Shown here piece after piece: positions 31,058-39,122 of a stretch of 41,635 bases of DNA. Each line of letters starts with the position of its first letter. Within the stretch, counting starts at the first letter, position 1. The stretch is from Pseudarthrobacter albicanus (GTDB lineage: Bacteria > Actinomycetota > Actinomycetes > Actinomycetales > Micrococcaceae): positions 1 to 41,635 of the forward strand of contig NZ_JAGPOT010000072.1 in NCBI RefSeq assembly GCF_018224015.1. Reading direction: 5' to 3'. The notes beneath the pieces are model-generated. The model did no database searches. It was given only the letters and a program-made list of their open reading frames with translations, and was not told the origin of the DNA. The translations under genes were made by a program, and so were the position numbers.

Positions 31058-32157
31058 TCAGCCGGGGATATTGAGCATTTCGGCGTACCTGCCGGTCATC
31101 ATGTCCTGTCCCTTGATCCGCGAGATGAGTTCGGTGCCGGCGATCTCGCCGCCGGGGAGCTGCCCGGAACCTCCTTCAGGCCCGAGCGGGAGGATGATGA
31201 CGGGCGGCGCCGGGGTATAGCTGACGCGTTCGGCGTCTCCGGCGAGCCAGGAGCGGATATTGGCGGCGGCGATCTTCGCCTGGCTGCCTGCGATGCCGGC
31301 CTTGTTCGCGTCAATGGCTGCGATGTCCCCCACGGCGTAGACGTCCCTGGACCCTTCCACCGTCAGTTCCGGCGTGACCGACACGTACCCCCCGGGGTGC
31401 GCGCCGCGAGCAGGTCCCCGGCCAGGTAGCCGGTCTGCGGCGCAATGCCGTAGCAGCGGAACCAGATGTCGGCGTCGACGGCGGTGCCGGCCGCCGTCGA
31501 GACGGAGAACCGCCCCGGTTGCCCGGCGGCGATCTCCGGGAGCCCGGTGAGCGGGCTCCCCATCACCTGCTCCACCCCGAGGTCCCGCAGTTGCCGGTTG
31601 AGCTCATCCCGCAGCCGCTGGTCGTAGGGCCCGGGCAGGATCTGTTCGGCCTGGTCCACCAGGACGATCTCTTTGTCCAGCCAGGCCGCGGCGAATTCGC
31701 CGGCGAATTCGAGTCCCACCGCGCCGGCGCCCAGCAGCATGACGCGGCGGGCCCGCTCGAGATGTTCGTGGGCCGACCGATACTGCTTGAGCGCGTCCCT
31801 GGTGCTGTCCGTGTCACTTTTTGCCGGGAAGGGGTAGCTGGACCCGGTGGCCAGGACGATGATGTCCGGGGTCAGCCGCGTCCCGGAAGCAAGCTCGACG
31901 CTGCGTCCGTCAACCCTGACGGCCCGGTCGCGGACGACCCGGCCACGGGCGAGAAGATGGTCATAGGGCAGGAACATGCGGAGCAGGAATTCGGGCCGCA
32001 CGACCGCCCGCAATGTCGCGATATTGTGCACGAATGCGTCTTTGGGCTCCACCAGGGTGACCGCGGCATGCTCATCGAGCGCCTTGGCCACGTTGATGCC
32101 GGCATACCCTCCGCCGATGATCGCGATCGAGGACTGCAGCGATGCTGGATCGTTCAT
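31058..32157 (-). pseudogene. NDH-2/AIF-like FAD-dependent NAD(P)H oxidoreductase gene with a frameshift
   Basis: The first frame (ATG 32157) gives SSIAIIGGGYAGINVAKAL (FAD fold), DIIVLATGSSYPF and RRVMLLGAGAVGLEFAGEFAA (NAD fold), ending LAARTPGGTCRSRRN. The second, ending at 31058, continues with YVSVTPELTVEGSRDVYAVGDIAAI (FAD-pyrophosphate contact VYAVGD) and the C-terminal domain. Adding one base to the six-G run at 31390-31395 (minus strand) restores ARTPGGYVSVTPEL, so a single deletion in a homopolymer splits an otherwise intact gene of about 366 codons. This could be an assembly or base-calling error, a true mutation, or a phase-variable tract. When intact it would transfer electrons from NAD(P)H to a quinone at the membrane. 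Confidence 0.8.
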
Positions 32158-32242
32158 GGACGTCCCTTTGCCAAATGCTGTTGAACGCCGGCACCAGAGA
32201 GTTACCGCCGGTCCTCCGGCGGGAATCCGCAGCGGACAGGCG

Positions 32243-33256
32243 TCAGCCGTTCATCAGGTCAGCGTGGTGGACCGCGACGACGTTCGGATGGGCCCGCAGC
32301 CGGTAGCGGAGGGCGTTGTCGCCGTAGGTCTCCAGGATCGGGCTGCTCGTCGGGTCCACGGACAGGCCGCGGGCCTTGGCTTGAAACTCCGGGCTCACCG
32401 CGAGCTGCGGCATGGTCGCGTCCAGCGCCGGATTGTAGAAGAACGGCAGCGAGACCCGGTCGGTGCCGCGAAGGGGCGAGATCACGCGGTGCAGGGTCGC
32501 CTTCAGGTAGCCGTTCGTGGCCAGTTCGAGCATCTCGCCGATGTTGACCACGAACGTTCCGGGGACCTGCGGTGCGTCGATCCACTTCCCCTGGTAGTCG
32601 ACCTGGAGACCGCCCTTTCCGGGCTCCACCAGCAGCAGCGTCAGTACGCCGCCGTCGCGGTGGGAGCCGACACCCTGCTTGGGCTCCGGGTCGGACTCCC
32701 CCGGATACCGGACCACCTTCAGCAGAGGGAACGCGCGGTCGGCGAAAGCGGCGTCGAAGGTGTCCTCGGGCGCGCCAAGCGAGACCGCCACGGCCCGCAG
32801 GAGGGCGAGCGAGATGGCGCTCAGCCGTTCGGTCCACTCGGAGACAATCTTCCGCATCTCCGGCAGCGCTTCCGGCCACAGGTTGGGCCCCTCGAGGCGC
32901 CAGTAGTCCGCGACGCCGGGCCCCGGCTCCACAGCGTCACGCTCGACGCCGATGTCGATCTGCTCGCGCCAGTCCACAGCGCCGTCCGTGAGTTCGCCGC
33001 CGACCCTGGTGTAACCGCGGAACTGCCGGCTGTGGACGTTCTCGACCGCGAGCTTCTGGTCCTCGGGCAGCTCGAAGAAGCGGCGGGAGATGTCCAGCAT
33101 GGCGTCCGTCAGTTCCGGCGGGACCCCATGGCCGGCCAGGTAGAAGAAACCGACCTCATGCATGGCGTTGCGCAACTCGTCACGGAATAAGGACGCCTCT
33201 TCCGGGCCGGCATTCAAACGGGAGAAGTCGAGCACAGGCAATGTTTCGAGTGGCAA
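32243..33256 (-). CDS. 2-oxoglutarate/Fe(II)-dependent dioxygenase, isopenicillin N synthase-like
   Basis: The start is TTG at 33256 (MPLETLPVLDFSRLNAG), nine bases after AAGGA; upstream residues in the same frame are not family-like. The 337-residue protein has the N-terminal DIOX_N segment (EVGFFYLAGHGVP, RRFFELPEDQKLAVEN, RGYTRVGGELTDG) and the jelly-roll core with iron ligands H and D in GSHRDGGVLTLLL and H in KATLHRVISP, with the 2-oxoglutarate Arg expected at RVSLPFF. Substrates for this bacterial subgroup are mostly unknown; it oxidises some small organic compound using O2. It is on the same strand as the P450 and the repeat protein, with a 155-base gap upstream. Confidence 0.92.
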   Translation of the reverse strand: MPLETLPVLDFSRLNAGPEEASLFRDELRNAMHEVGFFYLAGHGVPPELTDAMLDISRRFFELPEDQKLAVENVHSRQFRGYTRVGGELTDGAVDWREQIDIGVERDAVEPGPGVADYWRLEGPNLWPEALPEMRKIVSEWTERLSAISLALLRAVAVSLGAPEDTFDAAFADRAFPLLKVVRYPGESDPEPKQGVGSHRDGGVLTLLLVEPGKGGLQVDYQGKWIDAPQVPGTFVVNIGEMLELATNGYLKATLHRVISPLRGTDRVSLPFFYNPALDATMPQLAVSPEFQAKARGLSVDPTSSPILETYGDNALRYRLRAHPNVVAVHHADLMNG

Positions 33257-33411
33257 CGTCCATATTCCTTTTCGGTACCATTGGCAAGCTGAAGCCTTAA
33301 TTAGCCTCAATGTTACGCACAGGTCTGCTGCGTTGGACATTAAAGTGTCGAAATAAGACATTTGGGCCGACCCGCGATCCGGTGGAAGCGTTGCTCCTGA
33401 TGGAGGTGCGG

Positions 33412-33783
33412 TTATTGCTTGTCGGTCCGGGCCTTGCGAGCGGGATCGACCTTTCCGTCGGCGCCGTAGTCACCCTCGGAGTACCGGCCGATTTCCGACT
33501 CGGCGGTGCGGCCTGGAACCGCCCCGGCGTCGCCGTAGTCGGCCTTCACATACCGGCCGGCTTCCTCGGCCTTCTCGCCCAAGGGCTCAGGGAGGCCGCC
33601 CTCGCTGCCGGCCCTGCCGTAGTCGCCCTCGGCGTACTGGCCTTCCTCATCATCCGCGTGCCGGCCCCGCTCCCTGCCGGTCTTGCCGTAGTCGCCTTCG
33701 ACATAGCGGCCGCGCAGTTCGGGATCTTCGGGTTCTTCCGGCCTTTCCTCCGCTGGCTCTTCAACGTTGCTGTCGGTCATCAT
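33412..33783 (-). CDS. Small acidic protein with four GxYxEGDYG-type repeats
   Basis: The ATG at 33783 (or 33780) follows GGGAAAGG; the frame to 33903 would overlap the P450. The 123-residue protein is hydrophilic, rich in Glu, Asp, Gly and Arg, without hydrophobic core, signal or membrane segment, so probably disordered. A 12-residue unit G-[RQ]-Y-x-[EK]-[GA]-D-Y-G-x-x-G occurs at 25-36, 48-59, 76-87 and 99-110 (starts 23, 28 and 23 apart), each with two tyrosines. Linkers are charged and unrelated. It recalls small stress-induced hydrophilic proteins (KGG or hydrophilin-like) but matches no domain I can name. It stands alone on its strand between the P450 and the dioxygenase. Confidence 0.8.
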   Translation of the reverse strand: MMTDSNVEEPAEERPEEPEDPELRGRYVEGDYGKTGRERGRHADDEEGQYAEGDYGRAGSEGGLPEPLGEKAEEAGRYVKADYGDAGAVPGRTAESEIGRYSEGDYGADGKVDPARKARTDKQ

Positions 33784-33887
33784 CTTGCCTTTCCCACGAC
33801 GAACTGATGCGTCTGTTTGGGCGCTCCTTAATTTTAGCGAGGCCGGATGCGACGCGACAGGGTACGGTTGGCGGGCAGCGCTACGCC

Positions 33888-35072
33888 TCAGGCGGCCTGC
33901 CACGTCACGGGAATCTGTTTGAGGCCGTAAATGATGGTGCTTTCCATCCTCTCCAGTTGCGTCCCCGGCGCCAGTGCAAGCCCGGGCAGGCGCGAGATCA
34001 CAGCCTGCAGCGCAATCCTGGCCTCAAGCCGGGCAAGCGGCGCGCCCAGGCAGAAGTGGATGCCCTGGCCGAAGGCGAGGTGGCGGTTCGGGGATCGCTG
34101 GATGTCGAAGGCATCCGGACTCGGGAAGTGGGCCGGATCCCGGTTCGCCGATCCGATCCAGGCGACCAGGGGCGAACCGGCGGGGATCCGGCGGTCGCCC
34201 AGCGTCGTGTCGGCGGCCGCGACGCGGTACATGGACTGGACCGGGGACCGGTAGCGGAGCACTTCTTCGATCGCGTCCGGCATCAGTGCCGGCCCGGCTC
34301 TGAGCCGTTCGATCGTGCCGGGACGTTCGGTGAAGCTAAGTACCGCGTTGCCGATCAGGTTCGTGGTCGTTTCGTTGCCGGCGACGAGCAGCAGGGCGCA
34401 GAACCCGAGAAGTTCGACGGCGTTCAGGTGCTGTCCGTCGATTTGCGCCGCCAGCAGCCTGCTGATCAAATCGTTGCCGGGACGGCGCCTGCGCTCCTCG
34501 ATCATGCCTATGAAATATTCCGCCATTTCGTGGTGGGCAGTGCCGTGGCCGTCAGGGGCGCCGGGGCCGGACTCGTCGGGTGCCGGCCGGGCCTGGCTGA
34601 CGATGACGTCAGACCACTTTTTGAACCGGTCCCGGTCCGCTGCGGGGATCCCCATGAGCTCGGCGATGACAATAACCGGCAACGGATACGCCAGTTCCTC
34701 AATGAGATCCATTGTTCCCAGGGGGGCGGCCGGGGCCAGCAACGCATCCGTGATTTCCGCGATGCGCGGGGCGAGGGCCTCCACGGCCCGGGGCGTGAAT
34801 GCCTGCGTCACCAGCGAACGGAGCTGGCGGTGACGGGGCGGATCGGTATTGATCAGGCTGGCGGCGAAGAGTTGGCCCGTCCCGGACGGATTGTCCCCTG
34901 CCATCCGGGAGGAAAAGGTGGAGTGCTCGGAAAGGACCCGCTGCACGTCGTCGTAACGGTAAACGTGCCAAACCCCGGACTCCTGGTCATGGAAAACGGG
35001 CTGGCTGCGGCGCATCGCTTCGTAGTGACGAAAAGGATTCAGCGGCTGCTCAATAGCCGGTACACGCGTCAT
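33888..35072 (-). CDS. Cytochrome P450
   Basis: The start ATG 35072 follows AGAGGGG at six bases. The 394-residue soluble bacterial P450 has the I-helix LLLVAGNETTTNLIG (oxygen-activating Thr), the K-helix EEVLRYRSP (ExxR), and the heme-binding loop HLAFGQGIHFCLGAPLARLEAR with the proximal Cys. INTDPPRHRQLRSLV is the C-helix signature. Redox partners are absent from the window: no ferredoxin or ferredoxin reductase is adjacent. The substrate is unknown. It lies directly downstream of the HrpB gene on the same strand (101 bases between). Confidence 0.94.
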   Translation of the reverse strand: MTRVPAIEQPLNPFRHYEAMRRSQPVFHDQESGVWHVYRYDDVQRVLSEHSTFSSRMAGDNPSGTGQLFAASLINTDPPRHRQLRSLVTQAFTPRAVEALAPRIAEITDALLAPAAPLGTMDLIEELAYPLPVIVIAELMGIPAADRDRFKKWSDVIVSQARPAPDESGPGAPDGHGTAHHEMAEYFIGMIEERRRRPGNDLISRLLAAQIDGQHLNAVELLGFCALLLVAGNETTTNLIGNAVLSFTERPGTIERLRAGPALMPDAIEEVLRYRSPVQSMYRVAAADTTLGDRRIPAGSPLVAWIGSANRDPAHFPSPDAFDIQRSPNRHLAFGQGIHFCLGAPLARLEARIALQAVISRLPGLALAPGTQLERMESTIIYGLKQIPVTWQAA

Positions 35073-35173
35073 GACAGGCCCCTCTGATCCGTCGGGCGGC
35101 TTCTTCCGTCGTTGAACTCCCACCTTATTACCGTTCAGCCCTCACCTGAATACCCGGCACCATCCACTTGAAG

Positions 35174-37888
35174 TCAGCTCCTGGCCTTGGTCCTGGCCGT
35201 CGCCGGCGCCGTCCACGGGTCCTCCGGCCACGGATGCTTGGGGTAGCGGCCCCGCATCTCGGCACGGACCTGCGCGTAGGGTCCGGACCAGAAGGAGGCC
35301 AGGTCGTCGGTCACGGCCAGCGGCCGCCGCGCCGGTGAGAGCAGGTGGAACAGCACCGGCACCCTCCCGCCCGCCAGCCGTGGCGTCTGGTCCCAGCCGA
35401 AGCACTCCTGCAGCTTGACCGCCACCACCGGCCGGCCGTCGTCCCCCACGTCCGGGTAGCTGATCCGCACCCGCGAACCGCTCGGCACCTCCAGCGTCTC
35501 GGGTGCCAGTTCGGCCAGCCGGGCCGCATCGGGCCACGGGAGCAGCCGCCGCAACGGATCGGCCAGATCAATCTGGTTCACGGCGGCCCCGCCGGCCAGG
35601 GCTTCAAGCTCGGGCGCCAGCCACTCGTCCAGCCGGGCCAGCAGGGACTGCTCGGAAACGTCCGGCCACGGATGGCCCAGCTCCCGGTGCAGCAGGGCCA
35701 TGCGGCGGCGCAAGGCGTCGGCCGCCGTCGAGAATCCGATCGTCCCCAGCCCTTCCAGCGCCAGTACCCTGGCCACCGCCGCGCGTCCCTCCGCCGCCGA
35801 GGGCCGTACCGGCGTTGAGGACAGCACGATCGCTCCCAGCCGGCGTTCCCGCCGCGCCGTGACCCGGCCCTGGCTGAACTGTGCCTCCACTGTGTCACTG
35901 AGGAGATGCCGGGCGGCGGCCTCTGCCGTGTCCGCCGCCAGCGGCGCCGCGGACCGGATGATGGCGCCGGTCCCGGCCGCGTCGCGCCCTTCCGCGCGGG
36001 CCACCTCAGCGACTGCCAGCCACTCGTGCCCGGACAGGGGGCTGCCGGCCGGCAGCCCGGCCCGGGTGCCGGAGGTCAGCAGGTAGCGCTCCGGCCCCGC
36101 GCCCGGGACGCGGCGCGCCACCCGGTCCGGGAACGCGAGGGCGACGACGAAGCCGACGGCCTCCGGCGGTGCCACCGGCGCGGCCAGCGGCATGGCGGCA
36201 GCGGGCACAGCGGCAGAGGGCACGACGCCGGCCGTCTCCTGGCGGGCGATCGCCTCCATCCGGCGGACGTCCTCCGCCCAGCGCCGGGCCGCCGGATCCT
36301 TGCCTGCCCGCAGGGTGCCCAAAAGACGCGTGAGATCGGCGCCGGGGGCACGCTGGTCGCCGGAAACGAGGGCGACGGCCTCCGCCGCGGTGTGGCGGCC
36401 TACGGCGGCGGTGCCATCCAGCAAGGCACGCCCCAGCCGGGGATCGGCCGGAATCCTGGCCAGGGTCTTCCCGAGTGCCGTGGCGTGGCCGTCCGGGTCC
36501 ACGGCGCCGAGCTCCCGGAGCACCTCGACGGCTTCCTCCATCGCCGCCTGCGGCGGGGCATCGGGAAGGGCCAGTCCGCGGCCCCCGGGGGATCCCCAGC
36601 AGGCCAGGACCAGGGCGGCACCGGTCAGGTCCGCCACCGCGATCTCCGGCATCCGGTGGGCGGGCGCGGCGCCGAAGGTTTTCTGGTCATAGCAGCGGAC
36701 CACCCGTCCGGGCCCTTGCCGTGCGGCCCGCCCGGCACGCTGTTCCGCGGAGGCCCGGGAGCAGGACACGGTGACCAGGCCGGACATGCCGCGGTTGGCA
36801 TCACGCCGCGGCTCGCGGGACAGGCCTGAATCGATCACCAGCCGGACGCCGGGAACGGTCAGGGAGGATTCGGCGAGTGCGGTGGATACGATGATCCGCG
36901 CCCGCCCGCCGGGTTCCCGCCCGGAGACGGCGCGGTCCTGCTCCGCCGGGCCCACCTGGCCGTGAAGCTCCAGCACCTCCGCGGCGCCCCTGCTCCGCAG
37001 GCGGGCCGCAACATGGGACACCTCCGCCGCGCCCGGCAGGAACACCAGGGTGTCGATGTCCGCACCGTCTGCGAGGGCTGCGGCGTGCGAGGCCGCGGCC
37101 GTGTCGGCCACGTGGTCCAGGAAGGCCCGGCTCACGCCGCGCGGATCCAGCCGCGGCACCGCCGCGGGGGCCCAGTCAACGTCCAGGGGGTACAGGGCGG
37201 ACGGACAGTCGACGACGGGGGCGGGCCCGCCGCCGTCGTGCTCCCCGAGCGGGGTCTCCCCTACGGGGGCACCCCCGATCAGGGCGGCGAAGCGCGGCGC
37301 GTCCAGGGTGGCGGACATGGCGACGAGCGTGAGGTCGCCGCGGAGTTGGCGGACCTCGGCGAGCATGCCAAGCAGCAGGTCGGTCTCCAGCCCGCGTTCG
37401 TGGATCTCGTCGAGGATCACGGCGTCGGTGTCCCCCAGCCCCGGATCGGCGAGCAGGCGGCGCAGCAGGATCCCCGGGGTGACGAACTCGATCAGCGTTC
37501 CGGGTCCTGCCTGGCGTTCGCCGCGGACCGTGTACCCGACGCGGTCCCCGAGCCGGCTGCCGTCCAGGGCCGCAAGGCGGCGGGCGGCCGAGCGCGCGGC
37601 GACGCGGCGCGGCTGGGTCACGACGATGCGCGGTCCCATGGCCCGGCTCTCCCGTCCGTTTTCCGGTGCGGCGCCTGAGGCGAGGTTGGCCAGCAGCGGC
37701 GGAACCAGGGTGGTCTTCCCCGTGCCCGGCGGGGCCTGGACAACCGCGGCCGCTGCCGGACCGCCCGCACGCAGCGCGGCGGCGAGCTCCCCCAGCGAGC
37801 CGGCGAAGGCCAGGCCGGCCCCGAGGGTACCCAGGTCGAAGGGCCCGGGGGCGGAGGCAGGGTCCCGGAGGACAGGCGGGGATGTCAC
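35174..37888 (-). CDS. hrpB: HrpB-type ATP-dependent RNA helicase
   Basis: The protein has about 904 residues from GTG 37888, with CACAAT six bases upstream as for other leaderless starts; the frame to 37930 adds 14 atypical residues. Domain order: RecA-like domain 1 with Walker A APPGTGKTTLVPPLL, Ib/Ic segments (TQPRRVAARSAARRLA), DEIHERGLETDLLLG (DEAH box as DEIH) and SATLDAPRFA; domain 2 with VIDSGLSREPRRD and QRAGRAARQGPG (motif VI); then helicase-associated and the HrpB C-terminal domains. HrpB is a DEAH-family helicase with an unclear physiological role in bacteria. Length is close to the family's usual 800-900. Confidence 0.95.
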   Translation of the reverse strand: MTSPPVLRDPASAPGPFDLGTLGAGLAFAGSLGELAAALRAGGPAAAAVVQAPPGTGKTTLVPPLLANLASGAAPENGRESRAMGPRIVVTQPRRVAARSAARRLAALDGSRLGDRVGYTVRGERQAGPGTLIEFVTPGILLRRLLADPGLGDTDAVILDEIHERGLETDLLLGMLAEVRQLRGDLTLVAMSATLDAPRFAALIGGAPVGETPLGEHDGGGPAPVVDCPSALYPLDVDWAPAAVPRLDPRGVSRAFLDHVADTAAASHAAALADGADIDTLVFLPGAAEVSHVAARLRSRGAAEVLELHGQVGPAEQDRAVSGREPGGRARIIVSTALAESSLTVPGVRLVIDSGLSREPRRDANRGMSGLVTVSCSRASAEQRAGRAARQGPGRVVRCYDQKTFGAAPAHRMPEIAVADLTGAALVLACWGSPGGRGLALPDAPPQAAMEEAVEVLRELGAVDPDGHATALGKTLARIPADPRLGRALLDGTAAVGRHTAAEAVALVSGDQRAPGADLTRLLGTLRAGKDPAARRWAEDVRRMEAIARQETAGVVPSAAVPAAAMPLAAPVAPPEAVGFVVALAFPDRVARRVPGAGPERYLLTSGTRAGLPAGSPLSGHEWLAVAEVARAEGRDAAGTGAIIRSAAPLAADTAEAAARHLLSDTVEAQFSQGRVTARRERRLGAIVLSSTPVRPSAAEGRAAVARVLALEGLGTIGFSTAADALRRRMALLHRELGHPWPDVSEQSLLARLDEWLAPELEALAGGAAVNQIDLADPLRRLLPWPDAARLAELAPETLEVPSGSRVRISYPDVGDDGRPVVAVKLQECFGWDQTPRLAGGRVPVLFHLLSPARRPLAVTDDLASFWSGPYAQVRAEMRGRYPKHPWPEDPWTAPATARTKARS

Positions 37889-37984
37889 CCGTCCATTGTG
37901 CCCACAAACTTTATGCCGCCGGGTTCGCACCTGCCGCCGGCTCCCCGCACGGCGCGTCAGGGGAGCCGACGGCCCGGCGGTGCC

Positions 37985-38845
37985 TCAGCCTGCGTGTGCC
38001 GCGCGGACCGCTTCCAGCAGGGAGGTGGCCGGGCGGCCGAGCAGCTTGGCCAGGTCCTCGCTGTCGGTGTCCAGGTCGCCCGCGGCGGTGTTGGCCTCAA
38101 GCGCCGCGAAGAAACCCGCCGTCCCTTCGTCCAGCCCGGCCGCGACCAGGCCCTGCCGGTATACGTCCAGGCTGACGTTGCGGTAGGGAATGTCCCGGCC
38201 CGTGATGTCGCTGACCGCCGCGGCCAGCTCGGCGAAGCCGAACGGCAGGCCGCCCAGTTCATAGATCTTGTTCCCGTGGCCCTTCCCGGCCAGGACGACG
38301 GCGGCCGCGGCAGCGAAGTCCGCCCGCGTGGCAGCGGCGACCTTGGCGTCCCCGGCGGCGCCGAAGACCGCGCCGGCCTGCAGGTACTGGCCCAGCTGGC
38401 CGGTGTAGTTTTCCGTGTACCAGCCGTTGCGCAGGAAGGTGAACTCGATGCCGGAGCCGCGGATGACGGCCTCGGTGGCCTTGTGCTCGGGAGCCAGCGC
38501 GAGGGCCGTGGTGTCGGCACGCAGAACGCTGGTGTAGGCGATCCGGCGGACGCCGGCGCCCTGGGCGGCCTCGACGACGTTGGTGTGCTGGGCCACGCGC
38601 TGGCCGACCTCGCTGCCGGAAATCAGCAGCAGGTTGTCGACGCCTGCCAACGCTGCGGCCAGGGCCTCCGGCTCGGTGTAGTCGGCCTGCCGGACGGTGA
38701 TGCCGCGCTCCTGCAGCCCGGCCGCTTTGGCCGGGTTGCGGACAATGGCAACGATGCCCGCGGGGTTGATGTCCTGATCCAGCAGGGCATCAATAACAAG
38801 CGCGCCAAGCTGGCCGGTGGCTCCGGTAACGGCATAAGTGGTCAT
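37985..38845 (-). CDS. QorB-like NAD(P)H:quinone oxidoreductase (atypical SDR, NmrA-like)
   Basis: The ATG follows AAGGAAAATC. The 286-residue protein has an N-terminal nucleotide-binding motif VTGATGQLGALV (GxxGxxG), then VRNPAKAAGL for phosphate recognition and LLLISGSEVGQR, and VRRIAYTSVLRADTT. It matches the E. coli QorB (YtfG) type, which reduces quinones with NADPH. The expected role is cytoplasmic quinone detoxification. The upstream 100 bases are AT-rich with CTACA-N5-TGTAG (38896-38910) and other dyads, as for genes controlled by HxlR-type redox regulators, although none is encoded here. Confidence 0.9.
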   Translation of the reverse strand: MTTYAVTGATGQLGALVIDALLDQDINPAGIVAIVRNPAKAAGLQERGITVRQADYTEPEALAAALAGVDNLLLISGSEVGQRVAQHTNVVEAAQGAGVRRIAYTSVLRADTTALALAPEHKATEAVIRGSGIEFTFLRNGWYTENYTGQLGQYLQAGAVFGAAGDAKVAAATRADFAAAAAVVLAGKGHGNKIYELGGLPFGFAELAAAVSDITGRDIPYRNVSLDVYRQGLVAAGLDEGTAGFFAALEANTAAGDLDTDSEDLAKLLGRPATSLLEAVRAAHAG

Positions 38846-38895
38846 GATTTTCCTTAATGATCAGCTGGATAAGTCAAGGTCGGCATTACTTGTAT

Positions 38896-38910
38896 CTACA
38901 ACTAATGTAG
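38896..38910. promoter_or_regulatory. Inverted repeat CTACA-N5-TGTAG upstream of the QorB-like gene
   Basis: The 5-bp arms are perfect with spacer ACTAA, in an AT-rich stretch 50-65 bases before the ATG. It is a candidate operator for an HxlR-type regulator, by analogy with other quinone reductase genes. Confidence 0.35.
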
Positions 38911-39066
38911 GCGCGTTTTATTGTAAGGTCAAGTAAATAGCGGCGGATCCCGGGACGGGGACCATTCCGGTGCGGATTTTCCCCACTATGGCTCCCGACG
39001 GCGTGTTGCCGGGACCCGGCGTCGCATCCGGACCTGATGCGGCGAGACGCGGGGAGCTTGGCGGGC

Positions 39067-39110
39067 GGACCGGGCCCGCCAGCCCTGGTGTTGGCTGGTG
39101 GGCCCGGTCC
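39067..39110. terminator. 18-bp hairpin terminator after the gluconokinase-GH3 gene
   Basis: GGACCGGGCCCGCCAGCC (39067-39084) pairs with GGCTGGTGGGCCCGGTCC (39093-39110), one position being a wobble (G-T) pair, loop CTGGTGTT. It lies 12 bases past the stop codon on the minus strand. Confidence 0.8.
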
Positions 39111-39122
39111 CTGCCGCTCCGG

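Noticed and set aside
33807..35087. Plus-strand open frame of 426 codons opposite the P450
   Set aside because: Shadow of the P450; no motif and no start signal.
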